A stretch of DNA of 34,344 bases from Branchiostoma floridae. Taxonomy: Eukaryota > Chordata > Leptocardii > Amphioxiformes > Branchiostomatidae. Under the pieces are notes generated by a model. That model was not told the origin of the DNA. It made no database searches and saw nothing but the letters and a program-made list of their open reading frames with translations. The DNA is taken from positions 19,178,963 to 19,213,306 of the forward strand of contig NC_049991.1 of the NCBI RefSeq assembly GCF_000003815.2. The letters run 5' to 3'. Positions 1 through 10,503 of the stretch are shown here, one piece after another; the stretch's first letter is position 1, and each line of letters opens with the position of its first letter. Made by a program: the position numbers and the translations under genes.

Positions 1-40
1 CTTTCTTTCATTTATCCCCTCACATCACACATATCCTCCT

Positions 41-139
41 CACCCTCCTCCTGTCATAGCTGCTGATAGACGACTGTCTGCGCGGGTCCTTATTGGTCAG
101 GAGTCTGTACAGGTGAGGCATCACCTTCTCCAGGATGTC
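41..139 (-). pseudogene. Partial duplicate of CARD exon 3
   Basis: This stretch matches 502-601 (the second part of CARD exon 3 plus its splice donor) with two substitutions and one deleted base, about 97% identical. The deletion (tgtcatag against tgtccatag) breaks the reading frame close to the donor. The first third of the exon and its splice acceptor are missing, so it cannot be spliced as a normal exon. It lies 3' of the real exon, separated by simple repeats. It could be a local duplication or an assembly artefact from merging two alleles. Confidence 0.75.
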
Positions 140-169
140 AAACACTCAATCACATTATTCTATATAATC

Positions 170-207
170 CTCCATCCATCCATCCATCCATCCATCCATC
201 CATCCAT

Positions 208-243
<36 letters not shown>

Positions 244-261
244 CCAGACAGACAGACAGAC

Positions 262-292
<31 letters not shown>

Positions 293-352
293 TAGACAGA
301 CAGACAGACAGATAGACAGACAGACAGATAGACAGACAGACAGATAGACATC
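170..352. repeat. Simple repeats (TCCA)n then (CAGA/TAGA)n
   Basis: About 75 bp of TCCA repeats passes directly into about 105 bp of CAGA repeats with regular TAGA variants. ORFs here on both strands are products of the repeat and are not genes. The tract lies between the real CARD exon 3 and its partial copy. Confidence 0.95.
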
Positions 353-504
353 AATCCAGACATCTATCCGTCCATATAATCCACAGATGACAACTGACTC
401 AATTAACTCCTTTCCTCCCTTTCTCTCTCCCTAATCCTTCCTCCCTCCCTCCTCCTTCTTTCATTCATTAATTCATACCCCAAACATACAAATATCCCTC
501 TCAC

Positions 505-1933
505 CCTCCTCCTGTCCATAGCTGCTGATAGACGACTGCCTGCGCGGGTCTTTATTGGTCAGGAGTCTGTACAGGTGAGGCATCACCTTCTCCAGGATGT
601 CGATGAAGTGTCCGTAGCCCTCGGGACCTTTTCCCTTCAGTAGGTTCACAAAGTGCACTGGAAGTACATAATACAGTCAAACCAGGTACATTGTGACCAC
701 CTCTACATATTAAGGAACACATGACAATATGGTCATAACTTTTTAGTCACATTGCAGCATGGGTGTTTGCTGCCTTTTCTTCTTCCACAGTCCGTGACTG
801 CAACAATCTAATTAACATAAGTCAAATGCACTGCAGGTCTTAGAGTTAGACACTGATAACAGACTGAAGCATAATATTAAAGTACATTGTACACATGCAG
901 TCACTCATCTTGCTCATAAGGTAATTGATCTCATTGATTAAAGGTAATTCATGCTGTCTTAACAATGCAAAACCTTGTCGCTGCAGAGAAGAATAGAACT
1001 AGTCATTTTATTGCACTGAGGAAGGTGACAGACAATTTCCAATTTCCAAAAAGTCAGCTTGAATCAAACTCTAGGTTGTGTACAAAGAACTCTGTTATCC
1101 ATCCTACATACTTGCTTTCTTCTTGCGAGTGTCCTTTGCTTCGATTTCTTCATAGTCGTTTTCGTCCATCACATGTTTGGACCGGAGGTATGGTACAACC
1201 TGCAACAAGAAAAAAATTGAAGATATCACTCTTCCGATAATAATTTCTCATCAGGTTCTAATAGAACATCTGCGTGATGTTCCCAATGTTCTTCACATTC
1301 TCTATGCTTCGACACAATTATATTTGTATGTTAGGGTTAAGGTTCAAGGAGAAGGGGGTGTCAAACATAGGGGTGTGGGTACAAAAGGGTCGCTTGTTTT
1401 CCACTCATTCATTGTTTGGGAGCCCATATTGCTGTTAAATGTATCATTGATATTCAGAAATACATGTCACATCTCTCATCCATTCCATACATTGTGTATT
1501 ATAAAGTTCAGATTTTTGTCTTTCCCAACAAGCAATTGCAAATTTCCTCCCTGAGATGGAGGGATGATCAGAGTACGGGTGACCTGGAGACCTGTCACAG
1601 CCCTGGTCCAGCTGGGTGACACTGACCTTCATGGGGTCGAGCATCTCAGTGATGATGTAACATGACACTAGTACTGACCTTGATAGGGTCAAGCATCTCG
1701 GTGATGATGTAACATGACACTAGTACTGACCTTGATAGGGTCAAGCATCTCGGTGATGATGTAACATGACACTAGTACTGACCTTGATAGGGTCCAGCAT
1801 CTCAGTGATGATGTAACATGACACTAGTACTGACCTTGATAGGGTCCAGCATCTCAGTGATGATGTAACAGTGCTCCTCAAGGAGGTCCTGGTAATCCTG
1901 GTACTCCTCCTCAGGACTTGCCATTGTTACCAT
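505..1933 (-). CDS. CARD-domain protein, CARD9/10/11 (CARMA)-like, N-terminal exons (3' part beyond the window)
   Basis: Three coding exons read right to left: 1835-1933, 1112-1199 and 505-657, with GT-AG borders and matching phases (0, then 1, then 1). They give about 113 residues. An acidic N-terminus (MASPEEEY; an in-frame ATG three codons earlier is also possible) leads into a full six-helix CARD: DPIKVVPYLRSK, then ENDYEEIEA, then FVNLLKGKGPEGY, ending PHLYRLLTNKDPRR. The helix-2 PYLR and the LT-x-K-x-P-x-R end are most like the CARMA family (CARD9, CARD10, CARD11, CARD14), whose CARD nucleates BCL10 filaments upstream of MALT1 and NF-kB. In those proteins a coiled coil follows; here it would lie off the left edge. 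The alternative is a DLG5-like or other CARD protein, since only the CARD is visible. The domain call is strong and the family call moderate. Confidence 0.75.
1621..1880. repeat. Five-copy 52-bp tandem repeat spanning the exon 1/intron 1 border of the CARD gene
   Basis: Units begin at 1621, 1673, 1725, 1777 and 1829, exactly 52 bp apart. On the minus strand each unit holds the last 35 or so bases of exon 1 (encoding CYIITEMLDPIK) and the splice donor GTCAGTAC with the first intron bases. Only the copy at 1829 joins the rest of exon 1. The other four are intronic decoys, each with a donor site. Reading through the true donor meets a stop in the next unit. Confidence 0.9.
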
Positions 1934-2080
1934 GGCAACACAGACAGATGGAGCTGAGCAACCTGCAGATGGGATGAGATGAAATCATAATTATCAATTA
2001 TAGTTTACAGCAACCTAAAGCTTAAAATTAGACTGTATTGCAGGTCTTTCTCCAGCTTTTAATGTTGTTAATTTTCATTC

Positions 2081-2520
2081 CAGTGTCAAGTTCAAACCCC
2101 AAGAGCGACAAAGTCAAATTATTCAACCACCACCAACGCATGTGCCAAATATCATTGCACCCGTACCATCCGTTCAGAAAATACAACGCCAGAAAATACC
2201 CCTCCCGGACACATAATTCGACCTGCCGTGTCAAGTTCAAACGCGACAAGGCCCAAAGTCAATCCTAAGCAACAGGCAACAGACCCGCCCCCACCCCCCC
2301 ATACACCAAAAATCGTGGCCTTCGTGCCATTCATCCAGGAGATACAGTGCTGAAAATGCCCCCCAAACACAAAAAATGCACCCTTTAGTGTCAAGTTCAA
2401 ACGCCAGGAGGCCCCAAATCACACCTGAATGACAGGCAATAACCCCCCACCCACGTACCAAAAATCATTGCGATCGCACGATCCATTCTGGAGATACAGC
2501 GCCAAAAAGCCCCAGCTTCC
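2081..2520. repeat. Degenerate tandem repeat, period about 146-160 bp
   Basis: The block beginning GTGTCAAGTTCAAA recurs near 2082, 2228 and 2388. Each is followed by a C-rich run and a block like CATCCAGGAGATACAG. The units have diverged clearly and the short ORFs inside share no conserved protein. I see no gene here; it lies just upstream of the CARD gene's start. Confidence 0.7.
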
Positions 2521-2887
2521 ACAAATTCCCACGCTACTGAAAACTCAACTGCAATAAACAGGCAATGAAAACGTATATCCTTCCTTCCACCGCTTGATCT
2601 GACTGAGCTTACTGGAATTTCAGGTAATATTCTACTTGAGCTTACAGGAATTTCAGCTATATACTATTACTGTACATGTATTTAGTCCACTAAGCTATAG
2701 TTGTGAGTCACAAGTCTGACTTAAATAAATCATGTACAGTAAACCTTAAGGCTTCATGGAAGGGGAAGTTCCCTGCTTTTTTTGACATTTAAAGGCCAGA
2801 AGGGAGTGTTATTTTCCAATAGATTGAGTATCAATTAATTCATAATCAGCAACCTTTATGCAGAATTTCACTTGTGGTGAATTACAC

Positions 2888-3800
2888 CATCTGTGTTCAA
2901 TACAGCCATTGACTATGTCATGAGCAGAACTGTGGCTCAGTGTGCCTGTGGTGTAAGCTTTGGGAATGTCACTGTCACTGACTTGGACTATGCGGATGAC
3001 GTGGCTATCCTAGCTGAAGCCATGGAAGCCCTCCAACTTGCCCTCCAGGCCATGGACACGGAAACCCATCCGCTGGGCCTGCAGGTCAGCTGGGGAAAGA
3101 CCAAGGTCCAGAGCCTCAGTGACTACGAGCCTCCTCCACAAGGACTGGTGATCGACTCCAACCCGGTTGAAGCTGTTGACAGGTTCTGTTACCTTGGAGG
3201 CACCATAACATCAGACTGCAAGAGCGACACAGATATCCAACTCCGCATCGGCCGGGCCGCCTCGGCAATGGCCAGCCTGGACAGGGTTTGGACCAGCAGC
3301 AAGATCTCTGCGCAGACAAAGATAAGGCTCTACAACAGCCTCGTGCTGTCCATTCTTCTCTACGGGGCAGAGACTTGGACTCTCACTGCTGCCCAGGAGC
3401 GCCGACTCGACGCCTTTGACACTAAGTGCCAACGGAGAATCCTGGGGATCAGGTGGCACGACAACGTATCCAATGTCACCCTGCGCGAGACCACCAGTCA
3501 ACCCCAACTGTCCAACAAGGTGCGCCAGGCCCGTCTACGCCTGTTTGGCCACATTGCCAGGACGGAGCCACCTCTGGAAACAGCTGCCCTTCTGAGGGAA
3601 CCGACCCCACCCAACTGGTCCCGCCCCAGGGGCCGTCCCAGGCATTACCTGGCAAGAACAACTGAAGGACGACCTGAGGGCTGCCGGCCTCGACCATACC
3701 ACCGCCTGGGTGCTGGCCCTCAACAGACCTATGTGGAGATCCGTGTGTGCAGGCGCTACGCTCCATCCCGGAGCATGCGGACCTGAGTGAGAGTGAGTGA
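2888..3800 (+). mobile_element. 5'-truncated non-LTR retrotransposon (LINE) with target-site duplication
   Basis: A 913-bp insertion flanked by GTGAATTACAC at 2877-2887 and 3801-3811. The neighbouring repeat copy near 4205 carries the same site uninterrupted, which fixes both borders. The element ends in a GTGAGTGAGT-type tail and lacks its 5' part (endonuclease and most of the reverse transcriptase), as expected from incomplete reverse transcription. Confidence 0.9.
2893..3790 (+). pseudogene. LINE reverse transcriptase, C-terminal fragment
   Basis: The open frame has the reverse transcriptase catalytic motif LDYADDVAIL near its start, then the thumb region (FCYLGGTIT) and the conserved C-terminal segment (LYGAETWTL, RRILGIRWHDNVSN, LFGHIAR). 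This layout resembles RTE-like and related LINE proteins; I cannot fix the clade. Near 3645 the sequence changes frame: the expected tail beginning TWQEQLKDDL continues in another frame to a stop at 3788-3790, while the frame open from 2893 ends at 3786. Together with the missing 5' region this makes it a dead copy. It is not a host gene. Confidence 0.85.
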
Positions 3801-4540
3801 GTGAATTACACGAGGTGTGTTTGTAAATCTCACTAATAATCCCATGCAGACCCCACCCATGAATTTCTTATATATTAGACACTTCCTTCACGCTGAAACA
3901 GGAATGGAATGAAAACGTATATCCTTCCTTCCTCCACTTGATCTCAGCTGAGCTTACAGGAATTTCAGCTATATATTCTACTTGAGCTTACAAGAATTTC
4001 AGCTTATACTAGTAGTCCACTAAGCTATAGTTGTGAGTCACAAGTCTAAGTTAAATAAATCATGTACAGTAAACCTTAAGGCTTCATGGAAGGGGAAGTT
4101 CCCTGCTTTTTTTGACATTTAAAGGCCAGAAGGGAGTGTTATTTTCCAATAGATTGAGTATCAATTAATTCATAATCAGCAACCTTTATGCAGAATTTCA
4201 CTTGTGGTGAATTACACGAGGTGTGTTAAACTTTGTAAATCTCACTAATAAACCCATGCAGACCCCACCCATGAATTTCTTATATATTAGACACTTCCCT
4301 CACGCTGAAACAGGAATGGAATGAAAACGTATATCCTTCCTTACTCCACTTGATCTCAGCTGAGCTTACAGGAATTTCAGCTATATATTCTACTTGAGCT
4401 TACAAGAATCTCAGCTTATACTAGTAGTCCACTAAGCTATAGTTGTGAGTCACAAGTCTAAGTTAAATAAATCATATACAGTAAACCTTAAGGCTTCATG
4501 GAAGGGGAAGTTCTTATATATTAGACACTTCCTTCATCGT

Positions 4541-4907
4541 GAATATTTTTGGCATAAATGAGGGGCGATGTGCACACCAAGATGGTCAATTGTTCACAAG
4601 ACATCAAACATAACAAAACAGGTTAGACAAGTTTTTAACATCGCCTCTCAAATTGGCTTTGTAACCAAACTTTTGTCAGGCTTTGTCCGACACATTGTAT
4701 TTGGTATTCAGCCAAAGACTGAGCTTTTTTAATAGAATTAAAGTCTTAGAGTACTTGGGGAGTTAAGCACAATACTGAATGCTTTTGATGTAACAGACTT
4801 ATGTTTAAGTGGGTATTTCATCCTACAGTGTGAAGTAGCATTCATGTTTTACTCCTAGAACTAATATCTATCAGATTCAGAAAATACCCTCTTGTGGAGT
4901 TTAGGAC
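4541..4907. other. Intergenic stretch, nothing recognised
   Basis: AT-rich single-copy-looking sequence between the tandem repeat block and the next MITE. No ORF of note and no known RNA gene is seen. Confidence 0.6.
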
Positions 4908-4916
4908 TCCTTTAAG

Positions 4917-5332
4917 TACTCTCCAAGCAGAGGTTAGGCTCCGGCTGTTTTTTTAACGTTTTTTTTAGTCGTTTTTATCGGGCTTTCTATTTTTTTTTAA
5001 TATCTTGCTGTGTCAAAACCCTTGGGTGCGAGGTCATCAGAGGCCATTGTGTTGCGGAATAGGAGACTCGGCGGGTGGCGGTCCCAGCCGGGCAGGTGAG
5101 TGCTAATCCAGCGCCATAAAATCCTTACCCCTAATGGCAATTTGAAGGTTCCCGGGGAGGAGTTCTGGCACCTTTCTTCAATGGAATCAAATAGGTTTGC
5201 TCCGCCTATAGGTCAGTGCCGGCAGAGGTTTGGCTGGCGTACTTCAAGAAAAATGACAAAATAGAAAGCCCGATAAAAGCGACTAAAAAAACGTTAAAAA
5301 ACAGCTCAAGCCTAACCTCTGCTTGGAGAGTA
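4917..5332. mobile_element. Palindromic MITE, TIR TACTCTCCAAGCAGAGG, 9-bp TSD
   Basis: 416 bp with terminal inverted repeats of about 75 bp at 4917-4991 and 5258-5332, differing at few positions, flanked by TCCTTTAAG at 4908-4916 and 5333-5341. The internal 260 bp has no coding capacity. The 9-bp duplication and long inverted repeats fit a non-autonomous Mutator-like element; the superfamily is an inference. Confidence 0.9.
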
Positions 5333-5341
5333 TCCTTTAAG

Positions 5342-6016
5342 CACATTATGGACTAATAATGCCCAATCCGCATCATGCCTCTTGATTTTCAAAGGACTGC
5401 AACCCTTGAACTTCCCAATGAACCAAGTTAGTTTCCTACAAAATGATTTTATGAGAGGGTGCATGGTCTGATACAATCACATTGCGATTGAACTCTGCTC
5501 TTTCTTTTATATATTAGTTCGGTGGGAATTTTTCAAACTCAAAGTACCCAGTGTGAGAACTGAATCAAGGTGCTCATTTTCACCTCTCAAGTGAGGAAAT
5601 TGTTGATGCTGTGCTTTTTTCAAAGGCAACCATTGGAACCATAACCTTTAGGTCCTAAGTCAACAATCATTACCACAAAACTACCTTGCCACCTAACCTA
5701 ATATGTAAGCCTTACTGAAAAGAGACACAGTGACTATAAATTCAATATTAGCCGCAATGCAAAATCGCATATTCCTTAATACACACTCTGTATAGTACTC
5801 TACACTGTCAGGATCTAAGTAACGTTGTGGTCTTCACTGCAATATTTACGTTGTAATGTTGTTCAAACAGAACAAAGGAATGCGGAATGCTGTTGAAGGA
5901 AACCTCCACAACAACCACTTCAGTCTTCACACAGTTACTGTAGTTGCGGTTTCATGAATCTAAAGTGCACACAATTGTATGGGGTAAATCAAACCTCAAG
6001 ATTATTGAGTGCAGCT
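5342..6016. other. Intergenic stretch, nothing recognised
   Basis: No convincing ORF, RNA gene or repeat structure is seen apart from short AT-rich runs. Confidence 0.5.
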
Positions 6017-6378
6017 GAAGGCTCGAAATACCCCCTGCATATGCAGATTAGTGCAGGTAAAATTGGGCCTGTGCAGGTATTTCTCAGGTGTCTACCTTCA
6101 TCTAACCTGCAAGTTGGTCAATGTACTGGGTTTCACACATAAATGTCCAATGATGTAGGTGTATATGGATTGTTATTAGCTCCATTGACTGTTAGTGTTA
6201 CCACCTATATATTAGGTATAAATTAAAGAAAAAAATAGCAATCAGGTTTAAGTGAAAAATTTAGTATGATCCACACTTCCTAAATTCAGAGTGGTGCAGG
6301 TAAAATTTGTCTGGGGCAGGTGATTTTCAATGTTACCTGCACCAGTGCAGGTATGCAGAAAAAGTATTTCGAGCCCTG
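6017..6378. mobile_element. MITE-like element with GGCTCGAAATA ends, GTGCAGGTA-rich
   Basis: Begins GAAGGCTCGAAATACC and ends AGTATTTCGAGCCCTG. The interior is rich in the word TGCAGGTA and is related to the element at 24595-25244. A flank word GAGTGC occurs near both ends, but its spacing from the left end does not give a clean target duplication. Non-coding. Confidence 0.7.
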
Positions 6379-6458
6379 GAGTGCTTCAAGTCTTATCTTA
6401 TATGCTTAACCTTGGCCTGTGCACCAGGTGGCACCACATCATTTGGTACTTGCCAGTA

Positions 6459-6869
6459 GGGCTGGGTACCGGTACAGAAAATTCAGGTCTAGGTCCGGTT
6501 CGGGTCCAAAGGATCAGGTCCAGGTCCAGACCTGAACCTGATGCAGTATGACTCATACCAATGGTCCATTTCACTACAAAGAAATCTGTTTGGTGGAGTA
6601 TTAGACTTACACTGGCGTTTTAAAATCCTTCAACGCTAACTGCACCAGTCCTGTACAATTGGCCGTAAAACTTGGTAAAAATTACTATTAACTCTACTCT
6701 ACTTCACTCTTGTTATTTTCTTCCACCTGCAAGCACCAAAACGTGTGAATGCCTGATTAAATAATCTTTTAATTTTCTAATCGGTCCAACATCCGGTCCA
6801 CCTAATTCTTTCAGGTCCGTTTTTTCTGGACCGGTCTAATAAAAAAAATAGATACCCAGATACCCAGCC
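6459..6869. mobile_element. Element with GGGCTGGGTACC ends, GGTCCAGGTCC-rich
   Basis: Starts GGGCTGGGTACCGGTACAG and ends in GATACCCAGCC, an imperfect terminal inverted repeat. The interior has repeats of GGTCCAGGTCC and a block (CTGGCGTTTTAAAATCC) that recurs at 26030-26290. Probably a non-autonomous DNA transposon; no target duplication was identified. Confidence 0.6.
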
Positions 6870-6871
6870 AT

Positions 6872-7112
6872 ACTCGCTAGGTGTTAAACCCCCTGCCAGG
6901 TCCTGGGTTTGATATGCCCCATTGTTGTGCCCTTGGGAAAGGTATTTACATGAATTTCCTCACTTCACCCTCATGGTGAAAATGAGAGCAAATTGGCTTT
7001 GATGCAGAAGCACACCTCGAGCAAAGTAAAGGAGCTGCTATTGGAGGACCACAGAAATAATATCTGACAACATTGTTAAGCTTAATGTGGATCCAAATAA
7101 AGTCAAAGTCAA
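6872..7112 (+). mobile_element. Probable SINE
   Basis: A B-box-like GGTTTGATATGCC near 6909 is followed by TGCCCTTGGGAAAGG, a segment typical of aquatic-animal SINEs, and by a tail of repeated AAAGTC. The A box is degenerate. About 240 bp. Clear as an interspersed element, less sure as to SINE family. Confidence 0.5.
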
Positions 7113-7135
7113 AGAGAACACCAGTGGGGGTTTTT

Positions 7136-7345
7136 GAGGCTCTCTGAAAATTTTTTTAAAAATCTTGAGATTTCTTCAAAATTCTTGAGATTTGTTTTAA
7201 AAATCTTGAGATTTCTTTAAAAAAACCTTGAGATTTCTTTTAAAATCTTGAGATTTTTTTGTTAAATGTTGAGATATTTTGACTTGATATTAAGATACTG
7301 TATATAAAAAAAAAACATCTTAAGATATTTTGCAAAAACTTAAAG
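7136..7345. repeat. Degenerate minisatellite of ATCTTGAGATTT units
   Basis: Six or more copies of a unit of about 27 bp built on ATCTTGAGATTT and A/T runs, decaying rightwards into AAGATATTT-type sequence. AT-rich and non-coding. Confidence 0.75.
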
Positions 7346-7749
7346 ATATTTCAAAATAATGCATGCAAGCAGCAAGTCACCTTGCCACACCTGTCCTACA
7401 TTTACCTGTGTTGGAAGGTTACTTTATCCCCAATAATGTCTTAAACAACAATGATCTTAGCTGCAGTGACTTCAATGGCAAGTAATCTTTGTTCACATAA
7501 AACTATGTGTTTGTTACATTGACGTACGCCAGGTAGTACCTGTATTGGTTTCCAAAATCTTAAAAGTTCAACAAGATAAAAGTTCAACAAGATAAAAGTT
7601 CTTGCCCCATAGACAAGATTTTCTGGAAGATGAATTTTCTGTGAGGTGTTAAGAATAACAAGATAAAGAAGAAAAAGCATCTTTGGTATAGAGTGCAGTA
7701 TTTCATTCAACTGCTGTGGATGGACAAAAGTCAGCTGGTCTTTGCATGT

Positions 7750-8130
7750 CAGGGCTCAAAATTCATTTTTTGGATTAGGTGCACTGGTGCATCCAGCTTT
7801 AAAAATTGGGTGCACTAAAAATTTTTTGCGTGCACCACTTAAATTTAAGTAGAATGTAAAAAAAAAACTAATAACAAAACTTAGCTAGCTATCAAATTGG
7901 GTAGTAACATGACAGACATTTTTATTATCTTTCTAACACTTAGATGTCAAGAATATATGACAATGACAATGAAGTAATATAATGCATACTAGTATACTCG
8001 ATATCTTTCCATACATAAACCTAAGAAAACATTTGGGTGCACCCTGTGCACCCACTGAAAAAAATTGGGTGCACAGTTCCAATTTTGGGTGCACCTGGGT
8101 GCACATGCACCCTGAGTATTTCGAGCCCTG
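7750..8130. mobile_element. MITE with CAGGGCTC/GAGCCCTG ends, GGGTGCAC-rich, 5-bp TSD
   Basis: Starts CAGGGCTCAAAATTC and ends AGTATTTCGAGCCCTG, flanked by CATGT at 7745-7749 and 8131-8135. The interior is rich in GGGTGCAC. Ends and duplication length match the elements at 24595-25244 and, in outline, 21112-21505. The CAGGG start suggests a hAT-like origin. Confidence 0.8.
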
Positions 8131-8958
8131 CATGTACATGCCTCTAATTGTCCTAAGGCTTGTTGTCACACTCCATCTGATGTCTGATGTAATAATAAGG
8201 ATCCACCTATTTGCAATTTTTCAGCTGAGCAGCTTCAGTCTGTAGAAGCATTCTAAGATTGAGGAAGAAATTATAAAGAAGGAGAAGCAGAAGTTTCCGC
8301 CATGCCAAATCGACACCTGGAGGCCATCAGCTAGCCTTTCAGACAGGTCTGTTTGAAATGGTCTGTTCTATAGCAGTTAATGAGACTGAGTTTTGGCAGA
8401 GGACCTGAAATCTTGGGTAAGGCCATATTGATTTGATTATTTGGATGACATCCATGCGCACATAAACTTTCGGCCGTTTCAAAAAAAAAAATTCAATCAT
8501 GCTTTAAATCAAACAATTGAAAGCAGCTGCAAAAGGAGCAAATATATATATGTAACGTTATATTGGAAGACACATACTATTCTAAGCGTCAATTCCAAGG
8601 TCAGACAAGATGTGAAAACAAAAAGTAAAGAATCTATCGTTTGGTATTCAATACTCTGTATTTGGTCATTTGCTCAACCTTACAAACCACTTAGATTTCA
8701 TAATGAAGGCAATCTTTTCTGGCCAAACTTTTTTATTTGCACACTTGCATCAGTTTTGGGTTCCCAAAGGATGTCATCCATACAATCCAATCAAAGTGGC
8801 CTAAACTTACAGGCAGTGTTTGGTCACCCCAGGGTGCTACTTAAGAGAAGATGGATAAACTACGTCTACTGCCTTAATCATTCTCTTAAGCTTCCTTTGA
8901 AATTCTTTAATACTTCTATCAAAGCAATTATGTTAATTACGGCACTGCATACTATAAA

Positions 8959-8959
<1 letters not shown>
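8131..8959. other. Intergenic stretch with an unconvincing 187-codon ORF
   Basis: The plus-strand ORF from 8441 runs into the GA-rich repeat. It has no recognisable domain, starts in an A-rich run and has no supporting splice or promoter signals. I see nothing else here. Confidence 0.5.
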
Positions 8960-8989
<30 letters not shown>

Positions 8990-9175
8990 GGGAGAGAGAA
9001 ATGAAGAGAGAGAGGGAGAGAAAGGAAGAAAGGGAGAGAGAGAGAGGAGAGAGAGAGGAGAGAGAGTGGGAGAGAGAGAGAGGAGAGAGAGGAGAGAGAG
9101 AGTGAGAGAGAGAGGGAGGGAGAGAGAGAGAGAGAGGGAGGGAGGGAGAGAGAGAGAGGTGGGAAAGAGAGAGAG
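8960..9175. repeat. GA-rich simple repeat
   Basis: About 215 bp of near-pure purine, mainly (GAGA)n with GGGA interruptions. Confidence 0.95.
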
Positions 9176-9460
9176 TTACCTGGTATTACAAATCAATATA
9201 AACCTGTGCTGTCATTTTCTATATCATTGAGATAAGACTTAGCTGTCAAGATTTCCGGAAGTCGTGATTTTTTTTTTAAAGTTTAAAGTTACCAAACAAT
9301 TAAGAATCCCTCAACCTGCTAATTTCCTCCTCTTAGCTTGACACATTGGAATCTGGGCTGTCTATCACCCAGCACTAATTGGCTTATAATGATAAGCATG
9401 TTTGTTTAGGGGGTGTACATGGGTTTGTTGAAGGCAAACGTTGAAGATAATTGTTTCTGT

Positions 9461-9702
9461 TAGCCTCCTTCACCGACGTCTCTGGGGCCTTGGCAAAAGT
9501 TTTTTTTTGGGGGGGGGGGGGAGGTGGGCGGGGGAGGGAGAAGGTTAGGCGGGAGTGGACATTGATTCGCGATTTTCATCCGGGAATACTCTGGGAAAAG
9601 AAAATATGCCGTAAAAGGTAAAATGCCCGTATTCCAAGATAAAAATTGCGAATAAAAATACAGCTTTCCTCAAGGCCCCAGAGACGTCGGTGAAGGAGGC
9701 TA
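9461..9702. mobile_element. Palindromic MITE, TIR TAGCCTCCTTCACCGACG, 9-bp TSD
   Basis: 242 bp. The first 30 or so bases (9461-9491) are the near-perfect reverse complement of the last (9671-9702). TGTTTCTGT flanks it at 9452-9460 and 9703-9711. The interior holds a T8G12 run and a G-rich tract near 9507-9540 that could form a G-quadruplex. No coding capacity. Confidence 0.92.
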
Positions 9703-9787
9703 TGTTTCTGTATCTATTAGACATGCGTGTAGCACACTACTCTCCAAGCAGATGTGGGGAGGGGAAGATTATTGTTTCTTTCTTCTG

Positions 9788-9850
9788 ATTAGGGGTGGGT
9801 ACTGGTACGGCGTACAGAACGGTGTACCAGTACAAAACCGTTTTTTTCTT
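9788..9850. mobile_element. Fragment of a GGGTGGGTACTGGTAC-type element
   Basis: GGGGTGGGTACTGGTACGG resembles the start of the elements at 6459 and 26030. Only one end is visible, directly left of the next palindromic element. Confidence 0.4.
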
Positions 9851-9913
9851 GTTATTTTGACAACCCAACTGTGGAAACTGTCAATACCAAGGAGCTTTTA
9901 CGCAGCCTCTACC

Positions 9914-10494
9914 TAGCCTCTGCGAGTCTTCACAGATCGGTGGTAGACAGTTGTAGATATTGGACAAATAGAGTCAATATAGTACGCTAGGGGAGTCGGT
10001 CGGCAAGAGGAGTCATTTCCTCACCGCGAATACACACGCCCGCCATGCCCTACTGAGTGAGTGCTGGTCGATTTATGACTTAAATTATCTCCAGTGCTGA
10101 GCTACTTCCTTTGTACAAATAATGGGACGATTACTTTGATATTGTTTGTTCAAGGCGACATCTCACAGGCTTTGCTGTGAGGACATCACTGGGGGTTGAC
10201 ATCATCTTTATTGACATGTAAACGCAACACATTTAATTTTAAAATCAACATACAAGATGAGTTTAAAAGACGAAGAAACCTAGGCCGACCCTTTAATCAG
10301 AATAGTAAAAAATTCTGGAGGCCGCAAGGTAAAGCCAAATGTGTGCATCCGACTATTTGATACATGTAGTATTGCACAACATGATATAACAATATACTGG
10401 TCGTCCGACTTTTTGTCCAGTTTCTACATTAGACCACCGATCCGAGAAGCCTGGTAGAGGCTTTCAGGCCCTTAAGCCTCGTAGAGGTTTAATA
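9914..10494. mobile_element. Large imperfect palindromic element, probable 9-bp TSD
   Basis: The left arm (TAGCCTCTGCGAGTCTTC then GATCGGTGGTAGAC) pairs with the right arm around 10400-10490 in reverse complement. GCCTCTACC occurs directly outside both ends, at 9905-9913 and 10495-10503. Because GCCTCTACC also resembles the element's own end sequence, the duplication could be coincidental. The interior (about 450 bp) has no ORF. Confidence 0.6.
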
Positions 10495-10503
10495 GCCTCT
10501 ACC

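Larger units (their letters stand above)
2567..4540. repeat. Three tandem copies of a unit of about 415 bp
   Basis: The anchor GAAAACGTATATCC occurs at 2567, 3911 and 4323. The last two are 412 bp apart; the first two are about 420 bp apart once the LINE insertion and its target duplication are removed. The third copy is cut short near 4514 and joined to TTATATATTAGACACTT from a further partial unit. No coding potential is seen in the unit itself. Confidence 0.85.

Noticed and set aside
113-363. ORFs on both strands with HPSI and CLSV repeats
   Set aside because: They are translations of the TCCA and CAGA simple repeats.
505-1933. DLG5 as the identity of the CARD gene
   Set aside because: DLG5 also has a CARD-like N-terminus, but PYLR and LTNKDPRR fit the CARMA family better. 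Not excluded, because the rest of the gene lies outside the window.
2893-3786. Host gene for a reverse-transcriptase-like protein
   Set aside because: 5'-truncated, frameshifted and flanked by a target-site duplication, so it is a dead LINE copy.
8441-9004. 187-codon plus-strand ORF
   Set aside because: It has no domain, starts in an A-rich run, ends inside the GA repeat and has AT-rich composition unlike the real exons.
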